From Desemzia sp. RIT 804 (GTDB taxonomy: Bacteria > Bacillota > Bacilli > Lactobacillales > Carnobacteriaceae), in NCBI RefSeq assembly GCF_016892605.1, contig NZ_JAFEMV010000002.1, positions 124,001 to 188,000 on the forward strand: DNA of 64,000 bases, read 5' to 3'. Positions within the stretch are counted from its first letter, which is position 1. Each line of letters opens with the position of its first letter. The position numbers were made by a program, and so were the translations under genes. Under the pieces are notes generated by a model. That model was not told where the DNA came from. It saw only the letters and a program-made list of their open reading frames with translations, and ran no database searches. This document shows, in pieces, positions 1 to 9,700 of the stretch.

Positions 1-2083
1 TATCGCCGACATTCCACACCATTTTATGTGCACCACTGCTTACTTTATTAGAGACAGGGGCTTGAGTTTGATAAGGTGTGCTAGTTGCCCGTTTTTGTGC
101 ATTGAAAGGAGCAGAACTTCTAAATGGAACTGAACTGGCTTGTTTATCCTCTGATTCAAGGATCTCACGATTGATCTCACTGATAAAACGTGAAGCAGCG
201 TTTGCTTGTGTACGTCCGTATAAAACGCGCGAAAAAGCATTGGTCAAATACAATTTCTTTTCTGCACGAGTGATCCCTACATAAGCTAAGCGGCGTTCTT
301 CTTCGAGTTGCTCTTCTTCCATCATAGCACGAGACAATGGGAAGATCCCTTCTTCCATCCCAATCAGAAAGACTACCGGAAATTCCAGTCCTTTTGCAGC
401 ATGCAACGTCATCAATGTAACTTCACCGTTCTCCTCTTCCAGATTATCCAGATCAGATACTAAGGATAAGTCTGTTAAGAAAGTCAGTAGATCTGTTTCT
501 CCACCAGCATTATCTTTTTCAAATTGTTGCGTTACTGATAAGAACTCTTGAATATTTTCTAAACGCGACTCTGATTCCAGACTTTTTTCACTTTCTAAAG
601 CTTCCTGATACCCACTGCGTTTTAACAATTCTTCTACTAGTTCTGTTATCTGTAAATACTCTTGCATCTTACGCAGGTCTTGCATCAAAACACCAAAACC
701 TTCAAGTGACTTAGCAGCTTTTCCAGTGATATTTGTTAAGGCGATATTTTGAGAAGCTTCCAATAGAGACCAGTCATACATGTCGGCAAAAGCTCTTAGT
801 TTTTCTACCGTACCAGGACCAACTCCTCGTTTTGGAACATTAACGATTCGTTCAAAACTCATATTGTCTGAAGGGTTAGCAATCAAGCGTAAATAAGCTA
901 AAACATCTTTGATCTCTTTTCGATCGTAGAATTTGTGTCCGCCAACCATTTTATAAGGAATATTAGATTGTAATAAACTTTCTTCAATCTTACGAGATTG
1001 CGCATTCGTACGGTAAAGTACTGCGAAATCTCCATAATTCAAGTTGCTTTCTTTCATTTCTTCTTGCATTTTTGAAACGACATAGCGTGACTCGTCACCT
1101 TCACTTTGAGCACGATAGTAAGATATTTTTTCTCCATCATGATTGTCTGTCCATAATTTCTTTTCTTTCCTTTTGGCATTGTTTCCAATGACATCATTGG
1201 CTGCTTGTAAAATGTATTTAGTGGAGCGATAGTTTTGTTCCAACAATACTACTTTTGCATCTGGATAATCTTTTTCAAAATCTAAGATATTTTCCATGTT
1301 TGCCCCACGCCAACCGTAAATACTTTGATCAGCATCCCCTACAACACAGAGGTTTTTGAATCGATCTGCCAACATTTGCACCAAGGTATATTGAGCTTGG
1401 TTAGTATCTTGGTACTCATCCACATGAATATATTGAAATTTTGCTTGGTAATGTTGCAATGTTTCAGGGCTCTCTTTGAACAAACGCGTGGTCAGCATAA
1501 TTAAATCATCGAAATCTACTGCCTGGTTCCGACGCAGTTCTTTTTGATAATCATCGTAACAATCTGCTACCATGCGTTGGAAATAAGATGATGCCGTTTC
1601 ACGATATTTTTCTGCCGTCAGTAATTCATTTTTTGCGTTGCTGATTTCAGCAAGAATCGCTCTTGGGTTGAATTTTTTCGGATCAATATTTCGCTCTTTT
1701 AAAATGCGTTTCATCAAAGTTTGTTGCTCACCTGGATCACTGATGGTAAATGCTCGAGTGTATCCAATGCGATCAATATCCCGACGCAATATTCTTACAC
1801 ACATCGAGTGAAATGTAGAAACCCATACATCGTTTCCACCATCTTGAATCAATCGGCTGACCCGTTCTTTCATTTCTTTGGCTGCTTTATTGGTAAAAGT
1901 GATCGCTAAAATATTCCATGGATTCACATTTTTTTCTTGAATCAAATACGCAATACGATGTGTTAAGACGCGTGTCTTCCCGCTTCCTGCACCTGCCATG
2001 ATCAAAAGCGGTCCATCTGTGTGGATCACCGCTTCTTTTTGTCGGGGATTCATACCGTTCACTAATTTTTCTCGTAATACCAA
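1..2083 (-). CDS. pcrA: ATP-dependent DNA helicase PcrA (UvrD/Rep superfamily 1), 3' end cut by window edge
   Basis: This is a superfamily 1A 3'-5' DNA helicase used in repair, in clearing recombinase from DNA and in rolling-circle plasmid replication. The translation shows the Q-motif and Walker A (AGAGSGKT, about residues 31-38), motif Ia ([12 protein letters not shown]), motif II (DEYQDTN), motif III ([12 protein letters not shown]), motif IV (LEQNYRS), motif V ([11 protein letters not shown]) and motif VI ([13 protein letters not shown]). It ends at the window edge at ...WNVGD, which in PcrA opens the small C-terminal Tudor-like domain, so roughly 45-50 residues are missing. I place the start at a TTG at 2083: an in-frame stop lies just upstream, AGAGGA sits about 8 nt before it, and the N-terminus then resembles other PcrA proteins. 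Neighbouring ligA, usual in this group, would lie outside the window. Confidence 0.96.
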   Translation of the reverse strand, partial: MVLREKLVNGMNPRQKEAVIHTDGPLLIMAGAGSGKTRVLTHRIAYLIQEKNVNPWNILAITFTNKAAKEMKERVSRLIQDGGNDVWVSTFHSMCVRILRRDIDRIGYTRAFTISDPGEQQTLMKRILKERNIDPKKFNPRAILAEISNAKNELLTAEKYRETASSYFQRMVADCYDDYQKELRRNQAVDFDDLIMLTTRLFKESPETLQHYQAKFQYIHVDEYQDTNQAQYTLVQMLADRFKNLCVVGDADQSIYGWRGANMENILDFEKDYPDAKVVLLEQNYRSTKYILQAANDVIGNNAKRKEKKLWTDNHDGEKISYYRAQSEGDESRYVVSKMQEEMKESNLNYGDFAVLYRTNAQSRKIEESLLQSNIPYKMVGGHKFYDRKEIKDVLAYLRLIANPSDNMSFERIVNVPKRGVGPGTVEKLRAFADMYDWSLLEASQNIALTNITGKAAKSLEGFGVLMQDLRKMQEYLQITELVEELLKRSGYQEALESEKSLESESRLENIQEFLSVTQQFEKDNAGGETDLLTFLTDLSLVSDLDNLEEENGEVTLMTLHAAKGLEFPVVFLIGMEEGIFPLSRAMMEEEQLEEERRLAYVGITRAEKKLYLTNAFSRVLYGRTQANAASRFISEINREILESEDKQASSVPFRSSAPFNAQKRATSTPYQTQAPVSNKVSSGAHKMVWNVGD

Positions 2084-2412
2084 TTCTTACATCCTCTCTG
2101 ATTCCTTGAGTACCTTATCCTCTTATTTAAAGCCTGTAACGTATGATTTTTATGCTGTTTTTCATGTGTTCTATCATTTTCCTTGTCCATTTTACCATAG
2201 TTTGATTCCTCTTTGAGTACGATACGAAAAACTTCAAATTTATAACAAAAAAAGCACATAAATCTTTATCAGCATACAGGAAAGGTTTTATTTTTTATGG
2301 TGTTGAGAGTCATGAGTCTCTTCAAAGTTCTTTAATTCTTCAGATTTTTATACAAAGATAGCAAGGTGAATTCTTCAATACTGAAAATTCTCTTTCTTTT
2401 TGAATACAATCA

Positions 2413-3096
2413 TTAAATCCCTTGAATGATAGCTAAAGAAATTTGGTTTAATAAAATACGAATTTCTTTTCGTGCATACGCATACTGAGATTCAGCTAAA
2501 TATTTTGTTAGTTGAGTTAAATATTTCACTTTCAATTCTCTAGATTCAGATAAAACGTCTTGGATTTCCTCATTTTTTTGATGATTCAACGAACGCAACG
2601 TATCCATAAATAATGCTACATTATATGTATTCTTCGCGTAACGAACAAATTCTTGCCAGTATTTCGTTTCCATAGCATAAAATTCTTTTTCTTGTTGTTT
2701 TCCTGTCAAATTAGACAATGATTTTATATAGTGTTCAAGTTCAGAAACCTCGAATGCAATCTCTCTGATTTGAATTTGGTGTAAATAATTGTTAAGGATC
2801 ATCTCAATAAATCCAAGTCTATCTTGAAAACCTTTATTATCGACGGCTTGTTCTTGAATAGAAGCACCTTTATGAGGAATGATCTCTAATACGTCTTCTT
2901 TTTGAAGACGTAGAAATGCTCTTCTTATAGGCGTACGGCTGATGCCCAGCTCTTGAGATAGATCTTGTTCAGTAATGTGAGTTTTTGGCAGCCATTGCCT
3001 TGTCTCTATTTTTTCTTTAATGTACAAATATGCTTGTGTTTCTAAGTTTTTAGACTTAACCATTTCGTTTCTTCTCCCACTTGATTTTCTTAACAC
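2413..3096 (-). CDS. GntR-family transcriptional regulator (FadR-like)
   Basis: A 227-residue regulator with an N-terminal GntR winged helix. The recognition-helix region reads ELGISRTPIRRAFLRLQKED, a typical GntR signature, followed by the wing (IIPHKGASI). The C-terminal 130 residues are helical and resemble an FCD effector domain, but I do not see an obvious metal-binding histidine set, so the ligand is unknown. The start is either GTG at 3096 (GAGGA about 6 nt upstream) or ATG at 3063 (GGGAGAAG upstream). The gene stands alone: pcrA lies downstream after 330 bp, and 636 bp of gene-free DNA lies upstream. It may control itself or an unlinked gene. Family assignment is firm; function is not. 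Confidence 0.85.
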   Translation of the reverse strand: MLRKSSGRRNEMVKSKNLETQAYLYIKEKIETRQWLPKTHITEQDLSQELGISRTPIRRAFLRLQKEDVLEIIPHKGASIQEQAVDNKGFQDRLGFIEMILNNYLHQIQIREIAFEVSELEHYIKSLSNLTGKQQEKEFYAMETKYWQEFVRYAKNTYNVALFMDTLRSLNHQKNEEIQDVLSESRELKVKYLTQLTKYLAESQYAYARKEIRILLNQISLAIIQGI

Positions 3097-3571
3097 ATGT
3101 CATCCTCGTTTTATTCATCATAAATACAAAAACAATTTTGTGTATTTTCCATCCTAATTGATTATAAATACTTTCACAACTATATTCAATACAATTCTTT
3201 ACGTAGCTAGTGAGACCTTTTCTTATCAAAACATCTATTTCAGGTACACTCTTTTATCTAGTGAGCGCATCGCCTGATAGTTATTTATGTTATTCACTGA
3301 AAAGATAGTTTTGAACGTATTCCAACAATTTGTTTACGATTACTATTAAGCCACTATCGACTGATCCGAAAACTTCCTAAAATAATCTCTAGCGGTTTAC
3401 TAACAAATAATAAAATGTTCTGCATATCAGAATTTTAAAGCTGAATTTCATAAAGTTTACAAAAAGAAAACCTTTTCCTAACCTCTTTTTTATGATGTTA
3501 TGTTAAATTTTAATTAGTGTTAACTATTACTAATCGTACTATACAGTCTTTTGTGTAGTATATTACCCCTT

Positions 3572-3605
3572 AAAGAACTGTTTGTGCCCGCAAACAGTTC
3601 TTTTT
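3572..3605 (+). terminator. Orphan rho-independent terminator-like hairpin
   Basis: Perfect 13-bp arms (AAAGAACTGTTTG at 3572-3584 and CAAACAGTTCTTT at 3591-3603) enclose a 6-nt loop and end in a T run on the plus strand. No plus-strand gene lies upstream for more than 3 kb, so it may end a small RNA or an unannotated short transcript. It could also act weakly on minus-strand transcripts. Confidence 0.7.
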
Positions 3606-3643
3606 ATATTCATATTCTATCTAATTTTTTTCTGGTTTACATA

Positions 3644-3678
3644 AACAAACAGAAGCCCAATTGAATTGTTGGCTTCTG
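3644..3678 (-). terminator. Probable purB terminator
   Basis: CAGAAGCC (3650-3657) pairs with GGCTTCTG (3671-3678). Read on the minus strand it is followed by TTTGTTT. It lies about 55 bp beyond the purB stop codon. Confidence 0.55.
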
Positions 3679-3732
3679 CTATAAGTATTGAATTTCTATC
3701 TTATTGACTCATAAAGCTCAAAAATCAGCTTG

Positions 3733-5031
3733 TTAATCGCCTAATCCCAATCGATCAAATACTTTGTCTACATTTTTCAGATGGTAATGGTAGTCAAAAG
3801 CTTCATCCAGTTCTTCTTTAGATAGAACTTGCGTGATTTGTTCATCTTGTTCTAATAAAGATCTGAAGGAAGTTTTAGTATCCCATGCTGTTGCCGTTTT
3901 CGGCTGCACTAAATCATATGCTGCTTCTCGGCTCATTCCTTTATCGATCAACTTGAGCAATACGCGCTGGCTGTAAATCAAACCGAATGTAGCATCCATA
4001 TTGCGCAACATATTTTCAGGCAGAACCGTTAGATTTTTAACGATGTTTCCAAAACGATTCAACATGTAATTCAATAAAATCGTAGAATCGGGTATAATGA
4101 TTCGTTCAGCTGAAGAATGTGAAATGTCTCTTTCGTGCCACAAACTGACATTCTCGTAGGCTGTGATCATATGACCTCTGATCACACGAGCTAATCCTGT
4201 CATGTTTTCTGATCCAATAGGGTTCCGTTTATGCGGCATCGCAGAGGACCCTTTTTGTCCTTTTGCAAAAAATTCTTCCACTTCGCGAGTCTCTGATTTT
4301 TGTAATCCACGGATTTCCGTTGCGAATCGTTCGATGCTGGTAGCAATCAAAGAAATAGCAGCAATGTACTCTGCATGCAAATCCCGTGGTAAAACCTGTG
4401 TAGAGATCTCTTGAGCACGAATTCCTAAACGAGAACAGACATATTCTTCAACTTCCAATGGTGTGTTGGCAAATGTTCCCACTGCTCCACTGATTTTACC
4501 TGCTTCAACGCCTTTAGCTGCATGCTCAAAGCGCTCAATATGACGTTTCATTTCAGAATACCAAGTCCCTAATTTCAAGCCAAACGTGGTCGGTTCCGCA
4601 TGCACTCCATGCGTTCTTCCCATCATGACTGTATGCTTATGTTCTTTGGCTTTTTCGCCAATAATGCTCAAAAAGTTTTGCAGATCTTGGCGCAAAATAT
4701 CATTCGCTTGTTTCAGTAAATAGCCGTACGCCGTATCTACTACATCCGTACTCGTCAATCCATAGTGGACCCATTTGCGTTCTTCACCTAAAGTCTCAGA
4801 AACAGCCCGCGTAAAAGCTACCACGTCATGACGTGTTTCCTGTTCTATTTCGAGGATACGTTTGACGTCAAAAGAAGCCTTTTTCCGGATTTGTTCTACA
4901 TCCTCTTTCGGAATTTCTCCTAACTCTGCCCATGCTTCATCCGCTAGAATTTCAACTTCCAACCAAGCCTCATAACGATTTTCATCAGTCCAAATGGCTC
5001 CCATTTCAGGTCTTGTATAGCGTTCAATCAT
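3733..5031 (-). CDS. purB: Adenylosuccinate lyase
   Basis: Cytosolic homotetrameric lyase that acts twice in purine synthesis: SAICAR to AICAR plus fumarate, and adenylosuccinate to AMP plus fumarate. The 432-residue length is normal for Firmicutes. Visible signatures are RHDVVAF with His68, [18 protein letters not shown] with catalytic His141, and the fumarase/aspartase loop [10 protein letters not shown] (about 262-271), which carries the catalytic serine. The ATG start is preceded by GAGGAG at good spacing. Unlike in B. subtilis, where purB sits inside purEKBC, it is separated here from purK by about 620 bp of family A repeats, and no other pur gene follows. I found no convincing PurR box (CCGAAC type) upstream. 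Confidence 0.97.
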   Translation of the reverse strand: MIERYTRPEMGAIWTDENRYEAWLEVEILADEAWAELGEIPKEDVEQIRKKASFDVKRILEIEQETRHDVVAFTRAVSETLGEERKWVHYGLTSTDVVDTAYGYLLKQANDILRQDLQNFLSIIGEKAKEHKHTVMMGRTHGVHAEPTTFGLKLGTWYSEMKRHIERFEHAAKGVEAGKISGAVGTFANTPLEVEEYVCSRLGIRAQEISTQVLPRDLHAEYIAAISLIATSIERFATEIRGLQKSETREVEEFFAKGQKGSSAMPHKRNPIGSENMTGLARVIRGHMITAYENVSLWHERDISHSSAERIIIPDSTILLNYMLNRFGNIVKNLTVLPENMLRNMDATFGLIYSQRVLLKLIDKGMSREAAYDLVQPKTATAWDTKTSFRSLLEQDEQITQVLSKEELDEAFDYHYHLKNVDKVFDRLGLGD

Positions 5032-5170
5032 TTTGTATTCTCCTCAATTCCAAATTTTGCTTCACTCACTTATCAAGTAAATGTTGACTCAACTTTTCTT
5101 GTCAGTACTAGTTTAGCAGTATGGACCTCATCTGTCATGATTTATCTGCATTTTTTTGAAAAAAATGAGA

Positions 5171-5200
5171 ACGAGACAACCACCGTTTTATCCCTTGAAA
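5171..5200. repeat. Truncated family A repeat unit
   Basis: The text ACGAGACAA...CCTTGAA before the first full unit resembles AGCGAGACAA...CATTCAG, which precedes the family A unit at 61.07 kb. It looks like a shortened unit lacking its central stem. A separate 19-bp palindrome (CATTTTTTTGAAAAAAATG, 5149-5167) lies just to its left. Confidence 0.45.
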
Positions 5201-5325
5201 TGCATTTACACAAGAGCGTGGAGCAAGACGTTTTGACTTCCGTAGAGTTCGAATTCAGCTTTTAGTTGGTGGGGTTTACCAACAAAAAGCTGAAACGAAA
5301 TCCTAGGAAGTCAGTCACGCGCATC
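5201..5325. repeat. Family A palindromic repeat, unit 1
   Basis: The unit starts with GCATTTACACAAGAGC. Its inner stem is AGCTTTT-GTTGGT pairing with ACCAAC-AAAAGCT, and the outer stem is GACTTCC with GGAAGTC. The core differs in sequence from units 2 and 3 but keeps the same length and fold. Confidence 0.8.
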
Positions 5326-5450
5326 GCGTTTACACAAGAGCATGGAGCAGAGCGATCAGATTACCGGATATAAGAAGAAAATGACCAGTTAGGCGTACTT
5401 TCCTAACAGGTCATTTTCAGCTTATAGACGTGTAATCTGCTCTGCGCAAC
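5326..5450. repeat. Family A palindromic repeat, unit 2
   Basis: A 125-bp unit starting GCGTTTACACAAGAGCATGG. Inner stem arms are GACCAGTTAGG and CCTAACAGGTC around CGTACTTT (one mismatch); outer arms are GCAGAGC...AGATTA and TAATCTGCTCTGC. Confidence 0.85.
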
Positions 5451-5575
5451 GCGTTTATATAAGAGCATGAAGCAGAGCGGTTAGATTATCGGATATAAGA
5501 AGAAAACGACCAGTTAGGCGTACTTTCCTAACTGGTCATTTTCAGCTTATAGACGTGTAATCTGCTCTGCGCAAT
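5451..5575. repeat. Family A palindromic repeat, unit 3
   Basis: A 125-bp near-copy of unit 2. The inner stem is perfect here (GACCAGTTAGG / CCTAACTGGTC). The next boundary motif, GCGTTTGA, follows at 5576, next to the purK 3' end, so the array could also end purK transcripts. Confidence 0.85.
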
Positions 5576-5653
5576 GCGTTTGAAAACACAATCTCATTAA
5601 AAAGAAAAGTCAAGCCTGTGACACTTTAACGCCAGCCTTATCTGTCAATTCTT

Positions 5654-6775
5654 TTAAAGGAGAACACCTGTATCTCTTAACAAGTTTCTTGTGGTTTCAA
5701 CCTCATTCGTTAAGACGGTTGTATGCCCAATGGCTTGGTGTTCAGTAGATTTTTCAACTCCATAATAGTAAAAATGCCAGCTTGGTTTAAGTTGAAGTTG
5801 GCTTTCTACCTCTGGTTGGTTCTCATTCAATGTTTTTACAGTGATCGCTCGAGAAAATAATGTTATTTCTGGCAAAGGCCATCCGCAAATCGCACGGATA
5901 TGACTGTCAAAAAGAGAAATAGAACAGGCATCTAACGTACTCAGACCACTATCGTGAATGGTAGGAGTGATATCATCAACGTAAAGAGCTCCGCTTGATG
6001 TTAGCAGCAGCTCAACAGTCAATGTACCGACTAAATTACTTCTTTCCGCAATCAAATGTCCAATTCTATTCACTTCCTCTTCCACATCCTCTGTGATATT
6101 AGCAGGAAAAATAGTCTCATACAGTAAATCGTTACGGTACAAGTTTTCTGAAATCGGAAATATACGCATTTCTCCTTTAGCGTTTCTAACAACTGATACT
6201 GACAATTGTTTTTCAAATGGAATCAATGCTTCTAAAATACACGTTCCGTGAACAAGCAACGGTTTACTGCGTTCAAAATCTTCTTCACTATACAAAATAA
6301 CTTTTTGTTTCTTACTTTTGTCTCGATGCAGGGTTTTTAATGCACAAGGAAATCCCAACTCTTTACTCGCTGTTTCTATGTCCTCAGACGAGACAATGGT
6401 TGCATAAGGTGCAATATTGAAATTAGCCGCTTCTAAATAAGCTTTTTCCAATATTCTATCCTGAGCAATATCCAATAATTCTGTCCCTTGAGGGAAAGCT
6501 ACTGTTCTAGAAACTCTTCGTGCTGATTCTGGAAATACATGTTCAGCCTCCATCGTGACTACATCACTCTTGAAAGCCATTTCTGTTAGAAGATTAGGGT
6601 CATTAATGTCACCAATCAATTGCCAATCAGCGGCTTGCGCTGCTGAACAATCAGGAGTCGGATCAAGAATACCTACTCGATAGCCCATTTTTTTAGCAGA
6701 TAACGCCAACATTCTCCCTAAAACTCCACCACCAATGATTCCTATTGTTTTACCAGGAGTTATCACATTTGCCAC
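5654..6775 (-). CDS. purK: PurK-like N5-carboxyaminoimidazole ribonucleotide synthase (ATP-grasp), divergent
   Basis: PurK uses ATP and bicarbonate to carboxylate AIR to N5-CAIR in purine synthesis. The 373-residue protein has the N-terminal Rossmann-like fold (GIIGGGVLGRM, residues 12-22; DPTPDCSAAQ), a central ATP-grasp domain and the typical C-terminal DACSIS...HIRAICG stretch. The motif remembered from the family as NE-APRPHNSG reads DDITPTIHDSG here, so a metal-ligand Glu is Asp, the Asn is Asp and the Arg is Thr. The GTG start at 6775 has AGGTAGGG about 7 nt upstream. It lies 17 bp behind the DUF2179 gene, a pairing resembling B. subtilis yebE next to the purEK region. No purE is nearby. 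It may be an active divergent PurK or a PurK-like ligase with a changed substrate. Confidence 0.8.
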   Translation of the reverse strand: MANVITPGKTIGIIGGGVLGRMLALSAKKMGYRVGILDPTPDCSAAQAADWQLIGDINDPNLLTEMAFKSDVVTMEAEHVFPESARRVSRTVAFPQGTELLDIAQDRILEKAYLEAANFNIAPYATIVSSEDIETASKELGFPCALKTLHRDKSKKQKVILYSEEDFERSKPLLVHGTCILEALIPFEKQLSVSVVRNAKGEMRIFPISENLYRNDLLYETIFPANITEDVEEEVNRIGHLIAERSNLVGTLTVELLLTSSGALYVDDITPTIHDSGLSTLDACSISLFDSHIRAICGWPLPEITLFSRAITVKTLNENQPEVESQLQLKPSWHFYYYGVEKSTEHQAIGHTTVLTNEVETTRNLLRDTGVLL

Positions 6776-6792
6776 GATTCATCCCTACCTTC

Positions 6793-7356
6793 TTAATCTT
6801 GCTCTGTTTGCTCCATTTTAATCTCTTTTCTTCTTTTCTTCACGCCTTTTGTCCAAAAGCCGCCGCTAATATATTTCGGTTCATGGGAAATAACAAACGC
6901 TTTAGGAACTAGTTCTTCGATTTGACGATACAACTTCCGTTCTGTCTTTCGTGGCGTTAGAATCTCTAAAACCATACGGTCGCCTTCTTTACCCAATGCA
7001 AAACTGGTTGTTACTCCATATCCCAATTCGCGTAATTTATTTGGTATATCGTTCTCAACAGAAGGTATAATAGCTGTTACCATAATATATCCTAAAGCTA
7101 AATATTCTTCAATTTTCATTCCTGCTAAAATACCGACAGCATAACCTAATGCATAAACAAATATATTTACAAAATTATCTAAACGGTCCAGTACGAGACC
7201 TAACCCGACAATGTAAATGGTGACTTCCAACATGGATATCAAGGGTGCAGCTAATCGATAACCTTTCATCGTCAGCATCATCCGAATAGTCATCAACGTT
7301 ACATAGCTCACATTAATCACAAAAATCACCAGTAATAATCCTACATCTATTTCCAT
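6793..7356 (-). CDS. DUF2179 (UPF0316, YebE-like) membrane protein
   Basis: A 187-residue protein with three predicted membrane helices in the first 85 residues (VGLLLVIFVINVSYVTL; APLISMLEVTIYIVGLGLVL; NIFVYALGYAVGILAGM), followed by a soluble DUF2179 domain. The DUF2179 part contains GYGVTTSFALGKEGDRMVLE and ends in a Lys/Arg-rich tail. The biochemical function is not known. It is the first gene of a likely two-gene operon with purK (17-bp gap), which recalls yebE upstream of purEK in B. subtilis. The ATG start has GAGGAG about 13 nt upstream, a slightly long spacing. Confidence 0.85.
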   Translation of the reverse strand: MEIDVGLLLVIFVINVSYVTLMTIRMMLTMKGYRLAAPLISMLEVTIYIVGLGLVLDRLDNFVNIFVYALGYAVGILAGMKIEEYLALGYIMVTAIIPSVENDIPNKLRELGYGVTTSFALGKEGDRMVLEILTPRKTERKLYRQIEELVPKAFVISHEPKYISGGFWTKGVKKRRKEIKMEQTEQD

Positions 7357-7480
7357 TTAATTATATGCTCTCCTCATCTGAAAGAAAATATCCATTTACA
7401 ATTCAACATACAGTATTCTATATCAACAACATTAGGCTATATCGATTCATAAATCAAACGCAAAGTCTCATACCATCACA

Positions 7481-8071
<591 letters not shown>

Positions 8072-8122
8072 TTATACTTTTTATTTTTTTAACAGTCTGT
8101 TTACTACTAAGAGCTCTTCGTA

Positions 8123-8147
8123 CTCAATTAAATGGAATTTAATTGAG
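8123..8147. promoter_or_regulatory. Palindrome in the xpt leader
   Basis: CTCAATTAAAT and ATTTAATTGAG are perfect 11-bp arms around a 3-nt loop, about 70-95 nt upstream of the xpt start. A run of T follows only on the plus strand, opposite to xpt, so on the xpt transcript it is a stem-loop rather than a clear terminator. A role in control is possible but unproven. Confidence 0.5.
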
Positions 8148-8176
8148 CTTTTTACTTCCTCGTTATAAAGAGTAGA

Positions 8177-8207
8177 ACAAAAGGTTAAACCACTTCCTGG
8201 CTTAACC
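8177..8207 (-). terminator. Terminator of the CorC/HlyC-like gene
   Basis: GGTTAAGCCA and TGGTTTAACC pair around GGAAG, with one G-T pair, followed on the minus strand by TTTTGTT. It lies directly after the stop codon at 8219 and just before the xpt leader. Confidence 0.7.
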
Positions 8208-8218
8208 CTTTCATTCGT

Positions 8219-9571
8219 TTATTCTTCTCCGTCTTGAGAAGGCTCTTCAATTTCTTGTTTCTCATCTATGACCTCAACAATGATGTTGCTGATACGGGAA
8301 GATTCTATTTCATTTGCTTTAAGTAAGAAGTTCCCATACTCTACAAATGCGTCGTCTCCATCTCGCGGTATATTTCCATACTCAATAATAAAGAAACCGG
8401 CAATGGTATCGACGTCCGAAGATTCAATATTGGTTTCAAAAAACTCATTGAATTTTGACAATTGAGTGGATCCATCTACTAAATATCGGTTATCATTGAT
8501 TTTTTCGATTAAGTCATAAACTTCATCATACTCATCATCAATATCTCCAACAATTTCTTCTACTACATCTTCTAATGTAACAATACCAACTACTCCACCA
8601 TACTCATCATTCAATATGGCCATTTGATTCCGCGTTCTTCTTAGCTCATAGATTAAATCATCAATGTAAATAGTCTCTGGAACAAATAATGGTTCATTTA
8701 ACACATCTTTTAAATCAATTTCATCAATATTACGGTTACGACTTTCTCTTAGTAAATTCTTAACATGAATGATCCCAATAATATTGTCTTTGTCTTCAAA
8801 ATAAACAGGAATACGTGAATAAGGTATATCTAAAAGTTTAGGGATGTTTTCTTCGTTCCCATCATCATAATCAATCATATAAGTATCTGTTCTAGGTACC
8901 ATGACTTCTTTAGCCATTTTGGTATCGAGGGACAAAACACCTTTCAGCATTGAAAATTCCGCTATATCGATCGCCTCATCTTTCTGACTTTGTTCCAAAT
9001 AAGAACGGAATTCGTCACGGGTCATTTTCTCTTCTTCTTCAGAAAATTCAATTGGTGTAATTTTCTTCAAGAGATTGGTCGATAAAGAAAGCAGTTTTAC
9101 GAAAGGCAACATAAATTTTTGTACTGTTAAAATAATTCCAGCAGTACCAAGAGCGACACTTTCTGAACGCTGTAATGCAATGGTCTTTGGGAACAACTCT
9201 CCAAATACAAGCGTGATATAAGAAATAATAATTGTCACAATAATAACGGCAATGGTTTCAGCACCAGGAATACCGCTTAATAACGGCATAAAACGATTAG
9301 CTAATGACGTAGCTGCAGAGGCACTGTTTAAGAAACCTGCTAATGTAATAGCTACTTGTATAGTAGATAAAAAGTTGTCCGAATTAGCTAGTAATTTTAA
9401 CACATTCTTCGCTTTTTTATCACCATTTATTGCTTTCTCGTTTATTTTTCCTTTGTCTAACGAAACAAAGGCCATTTCTGCTGCTGCAAACAGCGCATTG
9501 ATTGCGGTTAACACTACAATTAAAATTATCTGGACACTCAGTGACGAATCACTTCCCGAGTCTGGGGTCAT
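8219..9571 (-). CDS. CorC/HlyC family CNNM-CBS transporter-like protein
   Basis: A 450-residue membrane protein with three parts: an N-terminal DUF21/CNNM domain with about four membrane segments (residues 10-170, including GELFPKTIAL), a CBS pair (about 210-335, VMVPRTDTYMID...; AILNDEYGGVVGIVTLEDVVEEI), and a C-terminal CorC_HlyC domain (about 350-435, VDGSTQLSKFNEFF). Family members such as staphylococcal MpfA are linked to magnesium export and tolerance; older names call them haemolysins. It is probably single-cistron, with its own terminator at 8177-8207. The ATG start has GGAGAAG about 9 nt upstream. The architecture is certain; the ion handled is inferred. Confidence 0.9.
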   Translation of the reverse strand: MTPDSGSDSSLSVQIILIVVLTAINALFAAAEMAFVSLDKGKINEKAINGDKKAKNVLKLLANSDNFLSTIQVAITLAGFLNSASAATSLANRFMPLLSGIPGAETIAVIIVTIIISYITLVFGELFPKTIALQRSESVALGTAGIILTVQKFMLPFVKLLSLSTNLLKKITPIEFSEEEEKMTRDEFRSYLEQSQKDEAIDIAEFSMLKGVLSLDTKMAKEVMVPRTDTYMIDYDDGNEENIPKLLDIPYSRIPVYFEDKDNIIGIIHVKNLLRESRNRNIDEIDLKDVLNEPLFVPETIYIDDLIYELRRTRNQMAILNDEYGGVVGIVTLEDVVEEIVGDIDDEYDEVYDLIEKINDNRYLVDGSTQLSKFNEFFETNIESSDVDTIAGFFIIEYGNIPRDGDDAFVEYGNFLLKANEIESSRISNIIVEVIDEKQEIEEPSQDGEE

Positions 9572-9700
9572 TTAACATCTTCTCCTTCAAATATATAGAT
9601 AAAAATTTTCACATCACTTAAAACATCATTAATGTACCACTTTTTATAGATTATTTCAACAACTGCTTCTCACCATTTTTTAATCAACTTTTTGCTCAAC

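Larger units (their letters stand above)
3097..3732. other. 636-bp AT-rich gene-free region
   Basis: No open frame with a credible ribosome site is visible on either strand. The stretch holds the likely purB terminator (about 3650-3678, minus) and a strong plus-strand terminator-like hairpin (3572-3605) that has no annotated plus-strand gene in front of it. The part from 3100 to 3570 is simply AT-rich and may contain the gntR promoter. Confidence 0.6.

Noticed and set aside
2062-2259. Minus-strand frame upstream of pcrA
   Set aside because: It overlaps the pcrA start in another frame, is basic and Asn-rich without domain features, and has no ribosome site.
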